Shown here: piece after piece, positions 54,101 to 63,720 of the stretch
How positions within the stretch are numbered: position 1 is the first letter of the stretch
Layout of the letters: each line of letters begins with the position of its first letter
Origin: DT-111 sp965263225
GTDB lineage: Bacteria > Bacteroidota > Bacteroidia > Chitinophagales > Saprospiraceae
DNA length: 64,000 bases
NCBI GenBank assembly: GCA_965263225.1
Contig: CBDHHG010000033.1
Location: forward strand, 272,714 to 336,713
Direction: 5' to 3'
Made by a program: the position numbers and the translations under genes
The notes under the pieces: generated by a model
The model's input: only the letters and a program-made list of their open reading frames with translations
Databases searched by the model: none
Told to the model about the DNA's origin: nothing

Positions 54101-54404
54101 GCAAGATTACATTAATCGTAGTTCGTGCATTTACCGCTACAACTTGATCGGCATATCCTGTATAGGAAAAAACCAACCTTGAAGTAGCATCCGGAAGGTC
54201 TAATCTATAATTTCCATCAATGTCTGATACCGTTCCGGTAGGAGTTCCCTCAATCAGTATATTCACGCCGATGAGAGCTTCCTGATTTTCGTCGGTAACT
54301 GTCCCAGTCACAGTAAAGTTTTGAGCAGCCAAGTTGCCCAGCCCTATCCCGAGAAACAGCAGGAGAAGGCAGCTCAATTTGGCACGTTTGCTAAGTTTTG
54401 ACAT
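51147..54404 (-). CDS. susC: SusC/RagA TonB-dependent outer membrane transporter
   Basis: This 1085-residue protein has a signal peptide (LSCLLLLFLGIGLGNLAA|Q). A carboxypeptidase-regulatory-like domain (TVTGTVTDENQEALIGVNILIEGTPTGTVSDIDGNYRL) leads into the TonB-box-adjacent region (TLNEVVVIGYGEVSKRDLTGAVSSV). The plug (VQVVTTQGGPGESVKIRIRGGTSINASNDPLYVIDGFAI, IESVEVLKDASATAIYGSRGANGVILITTKKG) and the beta-barrel end in aromatic strands (RTFRFGLNVGL). It imports glycan fragments using the proton gradient through TonB. First gene of the leftward operon SusC, SusD, PKD lipoprotein, FG-GAP protein. The 475-bp upstream region is shared with a divergent FG-GAP gene. Confidence 0.95.
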   Translation of the reverse strand: MSKLSKRAKLSCLLLLFLGIGLGNLAAQNFTVTGTVTDENQEALIGVNILIEGTPTGTVSDIDGNYRLDLPDATSRLVFSYTGYADQVVAVNARTTINVILLQSASTLNEVVVIGYGEVSKRDLTGAVSSVKSEELDQLKPISFESGLAARAAGVQVVTTQGGPGESVKIRIRGGTSINASNDPLYVIDGFAIEGSAIGTGLGIGNSSTSPLAGLDPSSIESVEVLKDASATAIYGSRGANGVILITTKKGRRGKTELDFETFQSFGNVARPIELLTGQEYVDWFNEFAPWNPNDPTGQFVGSYRDQFGNDIDLNDPRVIVTNWQDEIMRTSSASNYRLSLRGGTDRSRLAGAVRYLKQEGIIQSSDFERVSANLNFDQDINDRLKAGINISLGANTRNGVVSAASENANGRNGIITSAILFSPVQGLTRYNDAEYDENGRLISLRSGDINNPNLSLNGNTNQTKEVQSFGNVFVSYRLAKSLTFKSAIRANFYSSKGQAYFSERFGWGQTANGRAFTRANNSGGLTYEQSLSYNQNFKRHKINAVAVYEQQESFWETLLTRSTGFNLPGVNLDNLATATETLASESTRSDNALQSFLGRVNYTFNDKYILTLSGRYDGSSRFAEGAKWGFFPSAALAWRLGDEAILRDSKVISDAKIKVSYGETGNTQIGSFRSLPAAGFSSYIFAGDVLTAGISTNRLANPGLTWETTSQADVGLSLSFFDYRFNLNVDYYNKDTRDLLLEVPLPGNSGYDFSFQNLGKVRNEGLEIAFTSTNITSKNFRWSTNFNISFNQNTVLDLGDADEFFVRAIGDNQINNDYVVRVGESLGSVFGHRVAGVYSFQDFVEFDGMSDADAAAKMRADAKEMGIPYYDIFYTLKDGVVTTGGSTQFRPGMPKFVDTNGDGIVNDDDRTIIGNTLPKHFGGLTNNFSYKNIDLSVLVSWSYGNDIYNKNLNKGNAQAIPFFNKYRQVRDRWTPENPNTNIPGIWGDGDGGFTSSAYDTFLEDGSFVRLSNITLGYNLPRTALARIGFRSLRVYASADNLYVWTNYTGYDPEVSVGFNQLTPGLDVDSYPRQRTFRFGLNVGL

Positions 54405-54879
54405 AAACCAATGATTTTATTGAAAGCTTATTTAAAGAAACTGTTAAGCATATGTGGCTTAAAAAGTATTCGGAGATTTTGGATGAAAGGCTTAAGTGAA
54501 GGTATTTGGATTTGAAATTATTGCAGGTAACTTTTGGTTTAATAGATACTACATATGGTTATCGAGCTCAAAAACCATCAATTATATGTTTTGATCTAGA
54601 ATGTGGCTCAATTCCCAGCTTCTATTCACCACACATTCCACCTTCTGGAATCATATCTTCTACAGAACTGATCATATGTTTTATTGGAAGCCTCCAGAAT
54701 TGAAGACTTTAGAAAGGGTTTTACAGCACGGCATTATTGCATAAATATTTTTTATTTGGAAGTTGTGGGTAGAAAATCTATCTGGCTAGCTGGGTAGATA
54801 CGGGCTCAATGATATTTCGTAAGCCATTTTCTCCCATTTCTAGCCTTACCGGTAAGAAAAGCCTCAGGAGTTGGTCTAG
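54405..54879. promoter_or_regulatory. Divergent regulatory region of the SusCD locus
   Basis: 475 bp without a credible gene separate SusC (leftward) from the FG-GAP lipoprotein (rightward). CATATG-containing words recur (for example near 54450, 54551 and 54673), and there is an AT-rich run near 54740-54765. No SARP, HTCS, ECF-sigma or anti-sigma gene lies within the window beside this locus, so the regulator is not visible here. Confidence 0.45.
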
Positions 54880-57800
54880 ATGGTTCAGGTCAATTCCCTA
54901 AAAGAGCAAAGTATGAGATTTCACAAAAGAGATATATCTATTATTCCACAGAGATACTGGATCATGGGTGGGTTATTGATGGGCGTACTGTTTAGTTGCC
55001 AAACGGCTGAACAGGTCGACACTAGCGTCAGTATACCTTTATTTGAGCGGATCGAAGCCCAGGCCAGTGGTGTCGATTTTAACAACCGGATCGAGGAGAA
55101 TTTTCAAAACTTCTTTGGCGTCTTCAACTACGTGTATAATGGAGCTGGGGTGGCCGTGGGCGATATCAATAATGATGGTCTTGCCGATCTCTTTTTCACC
55201 GGAAATGATGTTTCCAACAAGCTTTACCTGAATCAAGGTGACTTTCAATTCAAGGATATTACGGCAGCAGCCGGAATCGGAGCACCGGATGGCTGGGATA
55301 ATGGTGTAGTCATGGCTGATGTCAATCAAGATGGCTGGCTGGATATCTACGTAGCGCGGGGAGGATGGAAGGATACCGATGCACAAAGACGCAACTTGTT
55401 ATACATTAATAAGGGTGATCTGAGCTTTAGTGAGCAAGCGGTGGATTATGGCTTGGCTGATATAGGATATTCCTTGCAGGCTTCCTTCTTTGATATGGAT
55501 AATGATAATGATCTCGACATGTACCTCACCAATCGTCCTGAGCATTTCTTCTTGAACTATCGGCAGGTATTGGCGGGCAAAAAACACACAAATGACTTGT
55601 ATAGGGACAAACTGTATAGGAATGAAGGGGGGCAATTCACTGAAATCGGACTGGAAGCAGGGATCGTCGACAACTTTGCCTATGGCCTCGGGTTGAGTAC
55701 AACGGACGTCAATCAAGATGGATTTATAGACATTCTAGTTGCCAATGATTACCTAGAAAATGATTACCTCTACATCAATCAGGGAGACGGCACCTTTCAA
55801 GAGCAGATCAAACAATACACTAACCATATCCCCTTCTACTCCATGGGGATGGATGTAGTGGATGTAAACAATGATGGCCTAGAAGATATCATCCAATTGG
55901 ATATGCTACCCGCCGATTACGAACGCTCCAAAACTACGATGGCCTCCATGAATGTCCAGCTGTTTGATGACCTGATCAGCAATGGGTTTCACCATCAGTA
56001 TATGCACAATATGTTGCAGCTGAACCAGGGCAATAACTTTTTTAGTGAGATCGGGCAATTAGCAGGAATTAGTAAGACGGATTGGAGTTGGTCCTGCCTG
56101 GGGAGTGATTTTGATAATGATGGATTTCGAGACATTTTGATTACTAACGGCTTCAAGCGAGATATTTGGGATAAGGACGCACAAAAAAAGTTTGCCCAAT
56201 TCATGACTAGTCCGGAGCGAAGAGAGCAGAGCGACGAAGAAAATGCCCAGCATATCATCAATCTATTTCAAACCAACCAGATTAGCAACTATCTATTTCA
56301 TAACAATCAAGACCTGAGCTTTACCAATCAGGCAAAGGAGTGGGGCTTGGATGAAAAGAGTTTCTCCAATGGTGCTGCCCTGGGAGACCTTGACAATGAC
56401 GGTGATCTAGATATCGTCATTAATAATGTAGATGGAGAAGCCTTTATCTACCGGAATAGAGCTGAAAACCTTAATCACAATTATATCAAGATCAAGTTGC
56501 AAGGACCGGAACATAACCGGAACGGGCTCGGAGCAAAAATCAAGTTGACCTACGGGGAGCAGGTGCAATATCATGACTTCAAAACTGTCCGTGGCTACCT
56601 TTCCTCTATGGAACCCATTGTGCATTTTGGTTTGGGATCCGTGACCAATATTGATAAAATCGAGGTGATTTGGCCAGATGGCAAGTGCAACGTACTGACG
56701 GAAAGTTCCAGCAATCAAACCCTTGTTGTCAGCTATCAAGAGGCCCTGCTCAAAGGAAAAAAGGAAGTAGGCCATGAGCCTCTTCTCACTGATATCACTG
56801 AAAGATCCTTGCAAGTTCCTTATAAGCATCAAGAAAACCAGTTTGATGATTATCGGATACAAGTCCTTTTACCACATAAGTTATCTCAGTTAGGGCCATG
56901 TATGGCGGTGGGCGATGTCAATGGTGATGACCTGGAGGATTTCTTCGTGGGAGGAGCGCACCAGCAAGTGGGCCAAATCTATATCCAAACCAATGAACAG
57001 CAATTTAAACCGATGAATACCACTGCCTTCGATACTGAACAGCAGTTGGAGGATACCGGTGCTACTTTTTTTGATGCGGATAATGACGGGGATTTAGATC
57101 TCTATGTAGTGAGTGGGGGCAACGAATTCCAACCCAACTCTCACTTCTTCCAAGATCGTTTGTATTTAAATGATGGACTAGGCAAATTCCAATTGTCAGA
57201 CCAATTGCCGGAAATCAGAAGCAGTGGCTCCTGCGTCAAGCCCTTTGACTTCGACGCGGATGGTGATCTCGATCTTTTCGTCGGAGGAAGGCTTATACCT
57301 TTCCATTATCCCCAGGCACCAAGATCTTATCTACTCGAAAACAGAGCAGGCCAGTTTGTTGATGTGACGACAGAAATAGCACCCGACTTGGCAGAGGTGG
57401 GGATGGTCACGGATGCCCTGTGGCATGACTTGGAGCAGGATGGCAAGGCCGAACTGATGTTGGTAGGAGAGTGGATGCCCATCACGATTTTTCAATGGCA
57501 AGGGAGTCAATATAAAGATGAGACCAACCGTTTTTCCCTGGATCAAACGCAAGGTTGGTGGAATACCATTGAGATGGCAGATCTTGATCAAGATGGAGAT
57601 CAGGACTTTATCCTTGGCAATTTGGGGCTGAATTACAAGTTTAAGGCCTCCGCAGAGAAGCCCTTCACTATCTTCGCCGATGACTTTGACCTGAATGGTA
57701 CCAATGATATCTTCCTAGCCAAGTACAATGATGACCGGATGGTTCCCATCCGCGGGAAAGAATGCTCCTCCCAACAGCTTCCCTCCCTCAATAAGAAATT

Positions 57801-58275
57801 TGACACCTTTAAGGAATTCGCGAAAGCCGATATCCATCAGATACTGGACGGTAAGACCAAGAAGGCGCTGCGCTACGAAGCAAAAGAGTTTAGAAGTCTG
57901 ATTCTGGAGAACAATGCAGGAAACTTGACGATCAAAGCACTACCTATAGAAGCTCAATTCTCTACCGTAAATGGCATTTGGGTACACGACCTCAACGGCG
58001 ACCAAACCCAAGATATCCTGATAGCAGGGAATCGATTTGAAGCAGAAGTGGAAACCACCAGGGCTGATAGTTCACCCGGAACTCTATTCCTTCAGGCGCA
58101 GGAATCCGGAAATTGGACAAAAAGTTCCATTGCCGAAAGTGGATTCTTTGTGCCTTACAATGTAAAGATGATCCGACCCATTCAACTCGGTCAAGATGGC
58201 CCCTTAGGTATTCTTGTCGGAGTGAATGATGGCGAATTGCTACTGTATCAACTCGATAAGCCATCTGTGCAGTAG
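54880..58275 (+). CDS. FG-GAP/VCBS and ASPIC-UnbV lipoprotein
   Basis: This 1131-residue protein (the ATG at 54913 is an alternative start) has a signal anchored by GGLLMGVLFSC, a probable lipobox. About 14 FG-GAP calcium-type repeats run through it (DINNDGLADLFFTGN, DVNQDGWLDIYVAR, DFDNDGFRDILITN, DLDNDGDLDIVINN and more). An ASPIC_UnbV module lies near 550-625 (NYIKIKLQGPEHNRNGLGAKIKLTYGEQVQYHD..HFGLGS..IDKIEVIWPDG). The second half continues with further propeller strands. Proteins of this type are often encoded next to SusCD in Bacteroidota glycan loci. No T9SS signal is visible at the C-terminus. Its stop is 3 bp from the convergent esterase gene. Confidence 0.88.
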   Translation: MVQVNSLKEQSMRFHKRDISIIPQRYWIMGGLLMGVLFSCQTAEQVDTSVSIPLFERIEAQASGVDFNNRIEENFQNFFGVFNYVYNGAGVAVGDINNDGLADLFFTGNDVSNKLYLNQGDFQFKDITAAAGIGAPDGWDNGVVMADVNQDGWLDIYVARGGWKDTDAQRRNLLYINKGDLSFSEQAVDYGLADIGYSLQASFFDMDNDNDLDMYLTNRPEHFFLNYRQVLAGKKHTNDLYRDKLYRNEGGQFTEIGLEAGIVDNFAYGLGLSTTDVNQDGFIDILVANDYLENDYLYINQGDGTFQEQIKQYTNHIPFYSMGMDVVDVNNDGLEDIIQLDMLPADYERSKTTMASMNVQLFDDLISNGFHHQYMHNMLQLNQGNNFFSEIGQLAGISKTDWSWSCLGSDFDNDGFRDILITNGFKRDIWDKDAQKKFAQFMTSPERREQSDEENAQHIINLFQTNQISNYLFHNNQDLSFTNQAKEWGLDEKSFSNGAALGDLDNDGDLDIVINNVDGEAFIYRNRAENLNHNYIKIKLQGPEHNRNGLGAKIKLTYGEQVQYHDFKTVRGYLSSMEPIVHFGLGSVTNIDKIEVIWPDGKCNVLTESSSNQTLVVSYQEALLKGKKEVGHEPLLTDITERSLQVPYKHQENQFDDYRIQVLLPHKLSQLGPCMAVGDVNGDDLEDFFVGGAHQQVGQIYIQTNEQQFKPMNTTAFDTEQQLEDTGATFFDADNDGDLDLYVVSGGNEFQPNSHFFQDRLYLNDGLGKFQLSDQLPEIRSSGSCVKPFDFDADGDLDLFVGGRLIPFHYPQAPRSYLLENRAGQFVDVTTEIAPDLAEVGMVTDALWHDLEQDGKAELMLVGEWMPITIFQWQGSQYKDETNRFSLDQTQGWWNTIEMADLDQDGDQDFILGNLGLNYKFKASAEKPFTIFADDFDLNGTNDIFLAKYNDDRMVPIRGKECSSQQLPSLNKKFDTFKEFAKADIHQILDGKTKKALRYEAKEFRSLILENNAGNLTIKALPIEAQFSTVNGIWVHDLNGDQTQDILIAGNRFEAEVETTRADSSPGTLFLQAQESGNWTKSSIAESGFFVPYNVKMIRPIQLGQDGPLGILVGVNDGELLLYQLDKPSVQ

Positions 58276-58278
58276 CAC

Positions 58279-60231
58279 TTATTTTTTTTGGCCATTCACA
58301 TAAAAATACCGAATCCGGCAGGCATGGCCAGCACTGCGTTCATCCTTCTCTGCGGAAATTTTCAGTTCCAAAAGGTGTTTCTCATCTGTCAGTTCAGCCT
58401 CCAAGGTATAATACCAAGGAAGATGGAGTTGTCGGCTCCATTTGGTAAACAGGTTAAGCTTTCGCCAGTCTCCGCCGTCAACCCGATATTCAATCATACC
58501 AGCATCATATCCAGCAGCCACGGCGATGCCAACGGCTTTTCCTTTAAATCGAAATCGCAGTTTTGCACCCGGCTGATCACCGATCAACATGGGAACCTCA
58601 TGAAAATTGGCTCGTACCCCAGAGTCGTCCTCTTTCACCCACTTAGAATTATGCTCCCATCCACGCCCAAACTTCGCTTTTTTTGCTTCGATCAAAGTGC
58701 CAGCTTCATAGTTAAAGGGATCAATTGGCGCAGGTAGAGTAGAGACCTCTACCTTACCGTGCGAACTAAGAGTACCCTCAAAAGCCTTCTCCAAAAAGAC
58801 CTTCATGGAGTGCGCATATACTTTTTGACCAAAAGGAGAGGGATGAAGATCCTTAAAATCTTCTGCCCAGCTAAATTCTCCATTATCGATCCGCTCGGTC
58901 ACTTCCTTAGCCAGGTCAATCGTGGGGATCTGATAGTGATCGGCTATCAGATTATGGTTCTGGATCACCGCTGGCACCTTACTTGCCCGATAGGTCTCCA
59001 TCTTATCTGGGTCGACAAAATGCATCATGACGATGTCAACGTTCGGATTAGCTTTTTTCGCAGCCCGCACAATACCCTCCATCGCTCGTACCTGCTCCGT
59101 CTTAGTTCTCCCATTGGTCGCATCATTGACGGCAGCTTCTTCAAAGAGCAGATCTACCTTGCCTTGGCTTAATACATCTCGATCAAATCGGAAAGCCCCG
59201 GGAGTAGTTCCCATTGAAGGGATACCCGCTGCAATAAACTCAAATGTCGTTTCCGGAAACCTGCGTTGGAGATAGTGACAGATACTATCTCTCCAACCAG
59301 GGTTGTAAGTGATGGAGCCTCCGAGAAAAGCAACACGGCCTTTCTTTTCCCTTTCAAAGACACGCTGTGCATGCTGGATACCTCCACGTAGCGTGTGGTA
59401 TGCGCTAGAGCTTCGAGCAATATTTGATCGTAGACTGTGGAAAGTAAAGAAAGCAGCTACAGCCTCCGGGTCATCGATGGGGTAGTGATGTCCTTCGAGT
59501 TTGGATTTACCGCGCGTACAAGGCATGATCGTGGCCACCCCTCCCAACTTATAATACCGGCTGGCCAGGAGCAGAGCGTTTTCCTCAGGGGGCACAATTT
59601 TATCCGACAAGCCGATCGTATGCAGGATAGGAACCTGAGCTTTTACCAAGGGTTCCAACTGTTCCATGGGATTATCGTTGTAGGCCCTAGCTTCTTCAAG
59701 AGAGGAAAAACCATAGGCTTCCATCAGCTTCTTCCAATCTCCTTGGCTCCCCTCACCAGCACCAAATCCCCCCGGCCAACTCTTAAAATCACAGACCGCT
59801 GCATCTCCATAAACACAGGCCACTTTCCGTGGATTCCGTTTAGCCCAGGCATAAATAAACAGCCCTCCTCGGCTGTGGCCAGATAGAGCCACCTTGTATT
59901 TCAGTTGATGTTCCTCGATCATATAATCGTAGAACTGATCCCAGACATCCATTGCCTTCGAACTTCCATATAGATTGTCCGTATTGATGTAGGCCACATG
60001 AAAACCCTTGGCCAATAGCAGGCTATCTAATTCGCTATGGTAATCAGGAAATCTGGCTCTCCACACCCATGGATTTCCTTCCCAGGCTTGAGCGGGTTTT
60101 ACAAGTCGAGCGGATCGCCCTTGGAAGTTAAAATCCAGGCGTTCAAAGCCTTTCCAGTTGGAGGATGTTACGGATTGCCCCCATGCGGATATAGTGAGTA
60201 GTAAGAAGAGCGGGAAAAAGAGATATTTCAT
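58279..60231 (-). CDS. Two-domain esterase: alpha/beta hydrolase plus SGNH hydrolase
   Basis: This 650-residue protein has a signal peptide (LFFPLFLLLTISAWG|Q). Residues about 30-275 are an alpha/beta hydrolase with nucleophile elbow GHSRGG and partners LSDKIVPPEEN and GHHYPIDDP. Residues about 290-500 are an SGNH/GDSL hydrolase: block I FLGGSITYNPGW, the conserved Gly in AAGIPSMGTTPGAFRF, block III AAVNDATNG in place of GxND, and DxxH in DLHPSPFGQ. The rest is a beta-sandwich. The combination points to removal of two kinds of acyl group from a glycan, such as acetyl or feruloyl esters. Neighbours are the SusCD locus and a beta-galactosidase, so a role in the same pathway is likely. Confidence 0.85.
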   Translation of the reverse strand: MKYLFFPLFLLLTISAWGQSVTSSNWKGFERLDFNFQGRSARLVKPAQAWEGNPWVWRARFPDYHSELDSLLLAKGFHVAYINTDNLYGSSKAMDVWDQFYDYMIEEHQLKYKVALSGHSRGGLFIYAWAKRNPRKVACVYGDAAVCDFKSWPGGFGAGEGSQGDWKKLMEAYGFSSLEEARAYNDNPMEQLEPLVKAQVPILHTIGLSDKIVPPEENALLLASRYYKLGGVATIMPCTRGKSKLEGHHYPIDDPEAVAAFFTFHSLRSNIARSSSAYHTLRGGIQHAQRVFEREKKGRVAFLGGSITYNPGWRDSICHYLQRRFPETTFEFIAAGIPSMGTTPGAFRFDRDVLSQGKVDLLFEEAAVNDATNGRTKTEQVRAMEGIVRAAKKANPNVDIVMMHFVDPDKMETYRASKVPAVIQNHNLIADHYQIPTIDLAKEVTERIDNGEFSWAEDFKDLHPSPFGQKVYAHSMKVFLEKAFEGTLSSHGKVEVSTLPAPIDPFNYEAGTLIEAKKAKFGRGWEHNSKWVKEDDSGVRANFHEVPMLIGDQPGAKLRFRFKGKAVGIAVAAGYDAGMIEYRVDGGDWRKLNLFTKWSRQLHLPWYYTLEAELTDEKHLLELKISAEKDERSAGHACRIRYFYVNGQKK

Positions 60232-60454
60232 ATTGCTTGTATAAGTTGGTCGATTTATTTGGCTACCAATTGTCCAAAGCTCCCAGAATTATCTTCTCTG
60301 GAACAGCACAAATGGTTGAATGTAAGGTACAGATGATTTCCCAAAACCATTTGTAGTACGGTTTGAATAATACATTTCCAATCACTTCCACTTCTGCAAC
60401 TAATTTTAAGCTTCAAGCTAAGAACGAAAACGCCTTCATCAAAACAAGTGGTTC

Positions 60455-63400
60455 ATGAAACTTCTGCTAGGTTTACAGCTTTTCCTTTTAATTCCCATTT
60501 GCCTGTCCGCACAATTACTAAATGATTGGGAAAATCCACAGGTCGTCGGTATCAATAAGCTATCCACCAGGGCTACCATGTATTCTTTTGCTTCGCCCAC
60601 TCAGGCGGCTAAGGTAGGGAAAGAACACTCAGAGCGTGTGCAATCCCTCAATGGCGTCTGGGAATTCAACTGGTCTCCAAAGCCGGGTGATGTTCCCAAA
60701 AACTTTCTAGATAAAGGCTTCCAGAACTGGAAACCCATTCGCGTCCCCACTAACTGGGAGATGCAGGGCTTTGGGCAACCCATTTACACTAATTCTCAGC
60801 ACCCTTGGGGCGACAACAACTATCCTAATCTACCCGCAGACAATAACCCGGTAGGTATTTACCGAAAAAACTTCCGCATTCCTGCCAACTGGGAAGATCT
60901 GGATATCCGGCTGCATTTTGGTGGAGTGAGTTCAGCCTTTTATGTATGGATAAATGGACAGAAAGTTGGCTATAGTCAAGACAGCCGACTTCCCGCCGAG
61001 TTTGATATTACACCCTATCTGAAGGAAGGAGAAAACACTTTAATCGCGCAAGTGTACCGTTGGTCAGATGGTTCCTATCTGGAATCTCAGGATCACTGGC
61101 GGCTCAGTGGGATCCATCGGGATGTAATGCTGTTGGCAGAGCCTAAGGTTGCCCTCTCTGATTTCTTCGCCAAAGCTGAACTAGATGACAGGTATGAAGA
61201 TGGCATCCTGGAGATTAGACCAAAAATCACAGCACCGAAAGATCAAGACCTAAAGGGTTGGCAGTTGAAGACTCAACTGCTCAGCGCCGATGGATCTAGC
61301 GTTAAAGAAAAATCCATTCCAGTAACTACCATCACTCAGCACTGGTTCAACCAACGCTGGGCGGCCAAGTTCGACTTTATCCGCATGGCGGTGGAGAAGC
61401 CCAAGCCGTGGACTGCCGAAACGCCTAATTTATACACCTTGGTCCTTTCGCTAAGCGATGACAAGGGCACGGTTGTAGAAGCGAAGAGTTGCAAGATAGG
61501 GTTCCGCACCTACGAGGTCGAAGCAGGCGTATTCATGGTCAACGGTGAGCCGGTCAAGTTATATGGAGTGAATCGCCATGATCATCATCGCCTGAATGGC
61601 AAAACGGTGAGCTACGAAGACATGAAGAGGGATGTTGAATTGCTCAAACAATATAATTTCAATGCAGTGCGCTGTAGCCATTATCCAAATAATCCGGAAT
61701 TCTATGACCTATGCGATGAATATGGCATTTATGTCATGGATGAAGCGAATGTCGAATCTCATGGTCTCCGGGGAGAATTGACCAACCATCCGGATTGGGG
61801 TAAGGCCTTTCTGGAGCGGGCTATTCGCATGGTAGAACGCGATAAGAATCACCCGAGCATATTTTCCTGGTCCTTGGGCAATGAATCTGGATTGGGCCCC
61901 AACCATTCAGCGATGGCTGGTTGGATTAAGTATTATGATCCGGAAAGATTGATTCACTATGAAGGATCCAATGGGGGAGGGGGAAAACTTTCTCCCCAAA
62001 GTCGACAAACGGCAGCTGATCCACATGATTTTGTGGATATGATTAGTCGAATGTATCCTACCCCTTGGGAATTTGTAGAAATGGATGTTTCACAAACGGG
62101 CAGGAAACCACTGCTAGCCTGTGAGTACACGCATGCTATGGGCAATTCCAATGGAAGCTTAAAAGAGATGTGGGACATTATTCATGGCAACCCCCGTTGG
62201 ATGGGTGCATTCATCTGGGATTGGATGGATCAAGGCCTGTGGATGGAAGATGGGGATTGTGGCCAATTCGTCTATGGAGGCTACTTCGGGGAAAAATGGC
62301 ACGACGGCAATTTCTGCCTTAATGGCGTGATCAATGCTGATCAGACGGTAAAGCCCGTGATGTACGAGTGTAAGTATGTCTTTCAGCCTTTTGAATTCAC
62401 TGACTTTGATCCCGACAAGAAAAGCCTCAGAATTCATCAAAGAAGAGCCTTTGCCCCCTATGATCAATTTGACTTTTCCTGGGAGCTCCTGGAAAGTGGA
62501 GAAACGGTAGCGAAGGGGCAACTTGACCTGAATGAGAGTGGTATGGTAAAAATCCCCGTAGATTATACACTAAAATCCGGGAAACGCTATCATCTCAATT
62601 GTTACGCCAAGCTTAAATCCGCTACCAGTTGGGCAAGCGCCGGGTACAGCATAGCACAAGAGCAATTCAACTGGCCTAATCCCCATGCTATCTCTGTATC
62701 GGCAGCGGCTTCAGGATCAGCATTAAGACTAGAAAAAGCCCCCGATTATTGGACAATCACCAATGACAAGCTACAGCTTCGAATTGACACAAAAACCGGG
62801 TACATTATCGAATATAGGATTGCAGAACAAACGCTCATCAGTCAACCGTTAAAGCCGAATTTTTGGAGAGCACCAACGGACAACGACCGTAGTCGCCAAT
62901 GGGATACGCCTAATAGGCTCACCTTCTGGAAAAAAGCAGATCAAGCCCCAAAGAAAATTGGCTTGCAAGAGGAACAGCTCAGCTCGGAACGCATTAAAGT
63001 GATCGTCCAACATCAATTGGGTGGAGGAGAGGCGTCGCATATTTCTTCCTACTCCATTCATGGAAATGGTAGAATTGAGATCGAAAATCAACTGGAAGCG
63101 GACCAGGAACTACCTTGGATTCCACGAATAGGGATGGAAATGGGAATAGAAAAATCCTTTTCTACCATAAAGTGGTTGGGAAAGGGACCACACGAGAATT
63201 ATGTGGATCGTAATACTGGTGCTTTGGTCGGTCTTTATCAGCGTTCCCTCAAAGATTTTCAAACAGATTATGTTTTTCCACAGGCCAATGGGAACCGTAC
63301 TGGAACGAGCTGGGCAAGGTTCTTAAATACTGCTGGGCAAGGGTTAGAAGTGGCTGGACTAGACTTTGAATTCAGCGCTCACTCCTACACCAATGAAAAT

Positions 63401-63586
63401 TTGGAGGCAGCTACCTTAGTTTGTGAACTAGAAGATCAAGACTACATCACCGTCAATATCGACCACATGCAAATGGGCGTTGGAGGTTTTAATTCCTGGA
63501 GTTGGAAAGCTGCTCCTCTAGAAAAACATCGTATCAAGGCGGGTAATTATCGATATGTCATTACGATTTCACCAGTCGGCCTTTAA
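60455..63586 (+). CDS. Glycoside hydrolase family 2 beta-galactosidase
   Basis: This 1043-residue protein has a signal peptide (LLGLQLFLLIPICLSA|Q), so it is exported, unlike cytoplasmic LacZ. It follows the LacZ plan: jelly-roll sugar-binding domain (HFGGVSSAFYVWINGQKVGYSQDSRLPAEFDITPYL), immunoglobulin-like domain, TIM barrel with acid/base E477 in SLGNESGLG and nucleophile E557 in CEYTHAMGNSNG, and a Bgal_small_N domain (WRAPTDNDRSRQW). It releases terminal beta-galactose. It lies beside the esterase gene (divergent, 223 bp) and the SusCD system, implying a galactose-containing glycan as substrate. Confidence 0.94.
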   Translation: MKLLLGLQLFLLIPICLSAQLLNDWENPQVVGINKLSTRATMYSFASPTQAAKVGKEHSERVQSLNGVWEFNWSPKPGDVPKNFLDKGFQNWKPIRVPTNWEMQGFGQPIYTNSQHPWGDNNYPNLPADNNPVGIYRKNFRIPANWEDLDIRLHFGGVSSAFYVWINGQKVGYSQDSRLPAEFDITPYLKEGENTLIAQVYRWSDGSYLESQDHWRLSGIHRDVMLLAEPKVALSDFFAKAELDDRYEDGILEIRPKITAPKDQDLKGWQLKTQLLSADGSSVKEKSIPVTTITQHWFNQRWAAKFDFIRMAVEKPKPWTAETPNLYTLVLSLSDDKGTVVEAKSCKIGFRTYEVEAGVFMVNGEPVKLYGVNRHDHHRLNGKTVSYEDMKRDVELLKQYNFNAVRCSHYPNNPEFYDLCDEYGIYVMDEANVESHGLRGELTNHPDWGKAFLERAIRMVERDKNHPSIFSWSLGNESGLGPNHSAMAGWIKYYDPERLIHYEGSNGGGGKLSPQSRQTAADPHDFVDMISRMYPTPWEFVEMDVSQTGRKPLLACEYTHAMGNSNGSLKEMWDIIHGNPRWMGAFIWDWMDQGLWMEDGDCGQFVYGGYFGEKWHDGNFCLNGVINADQTVKPVMYECKYVFQPFEFTDFDPDKKSLRIHQRRAFAPYDQFDFSWELLESGETVAKGQLDLNESGMVKIPVDYTLKSGKRYHLNCYAKLKSATSWASAGYSIAQEQFNWPNPHAISVSAAASGSALRLEKAPDYWTITNDKLQLRIDTKTGYIIEYRIAEQTLISQPLKPNFWRAPTDNDRSRQWDTPNRLTFWKKADQAPKKIGLQEEQLSSERIKVIVQHQLGGGEASHISSYSIHGNGRIEIENQLEADQELPWIPRIGMEMGIEKSFSTIKWLGKGPHENYVDRNTGALVGLYQRSLKDFQTDYVFPQANGNRTGTSWARFLNTAGQGLEVAGLDFEFSAHSYTNENLEAATLVCELEDQDYITVNIDHMQMGVGGFNSWSWKAAPLEKHRIKAGNYRYVITISPVGL

Positions 63587-63720
63587 ATCGATGGGCTGAT
63601 TGATTTTCCAATTGAATAGATGCAACCCACTTTGGAGGAATTACAAAACGACTCCATCAATACCACTTACTATGACTGGGTACGCTCCTATAAATTGGCG
63701 AAGAAATAAAATTCCATTTT

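Noticed and set aside
56407..56862. 151-codon minus-strand frame opposite the large FG-GAP gene
   Set aside because: It lies inside the calcium-repeat coding region, and its sequence follows from the reverse of DxDxDG repeats.
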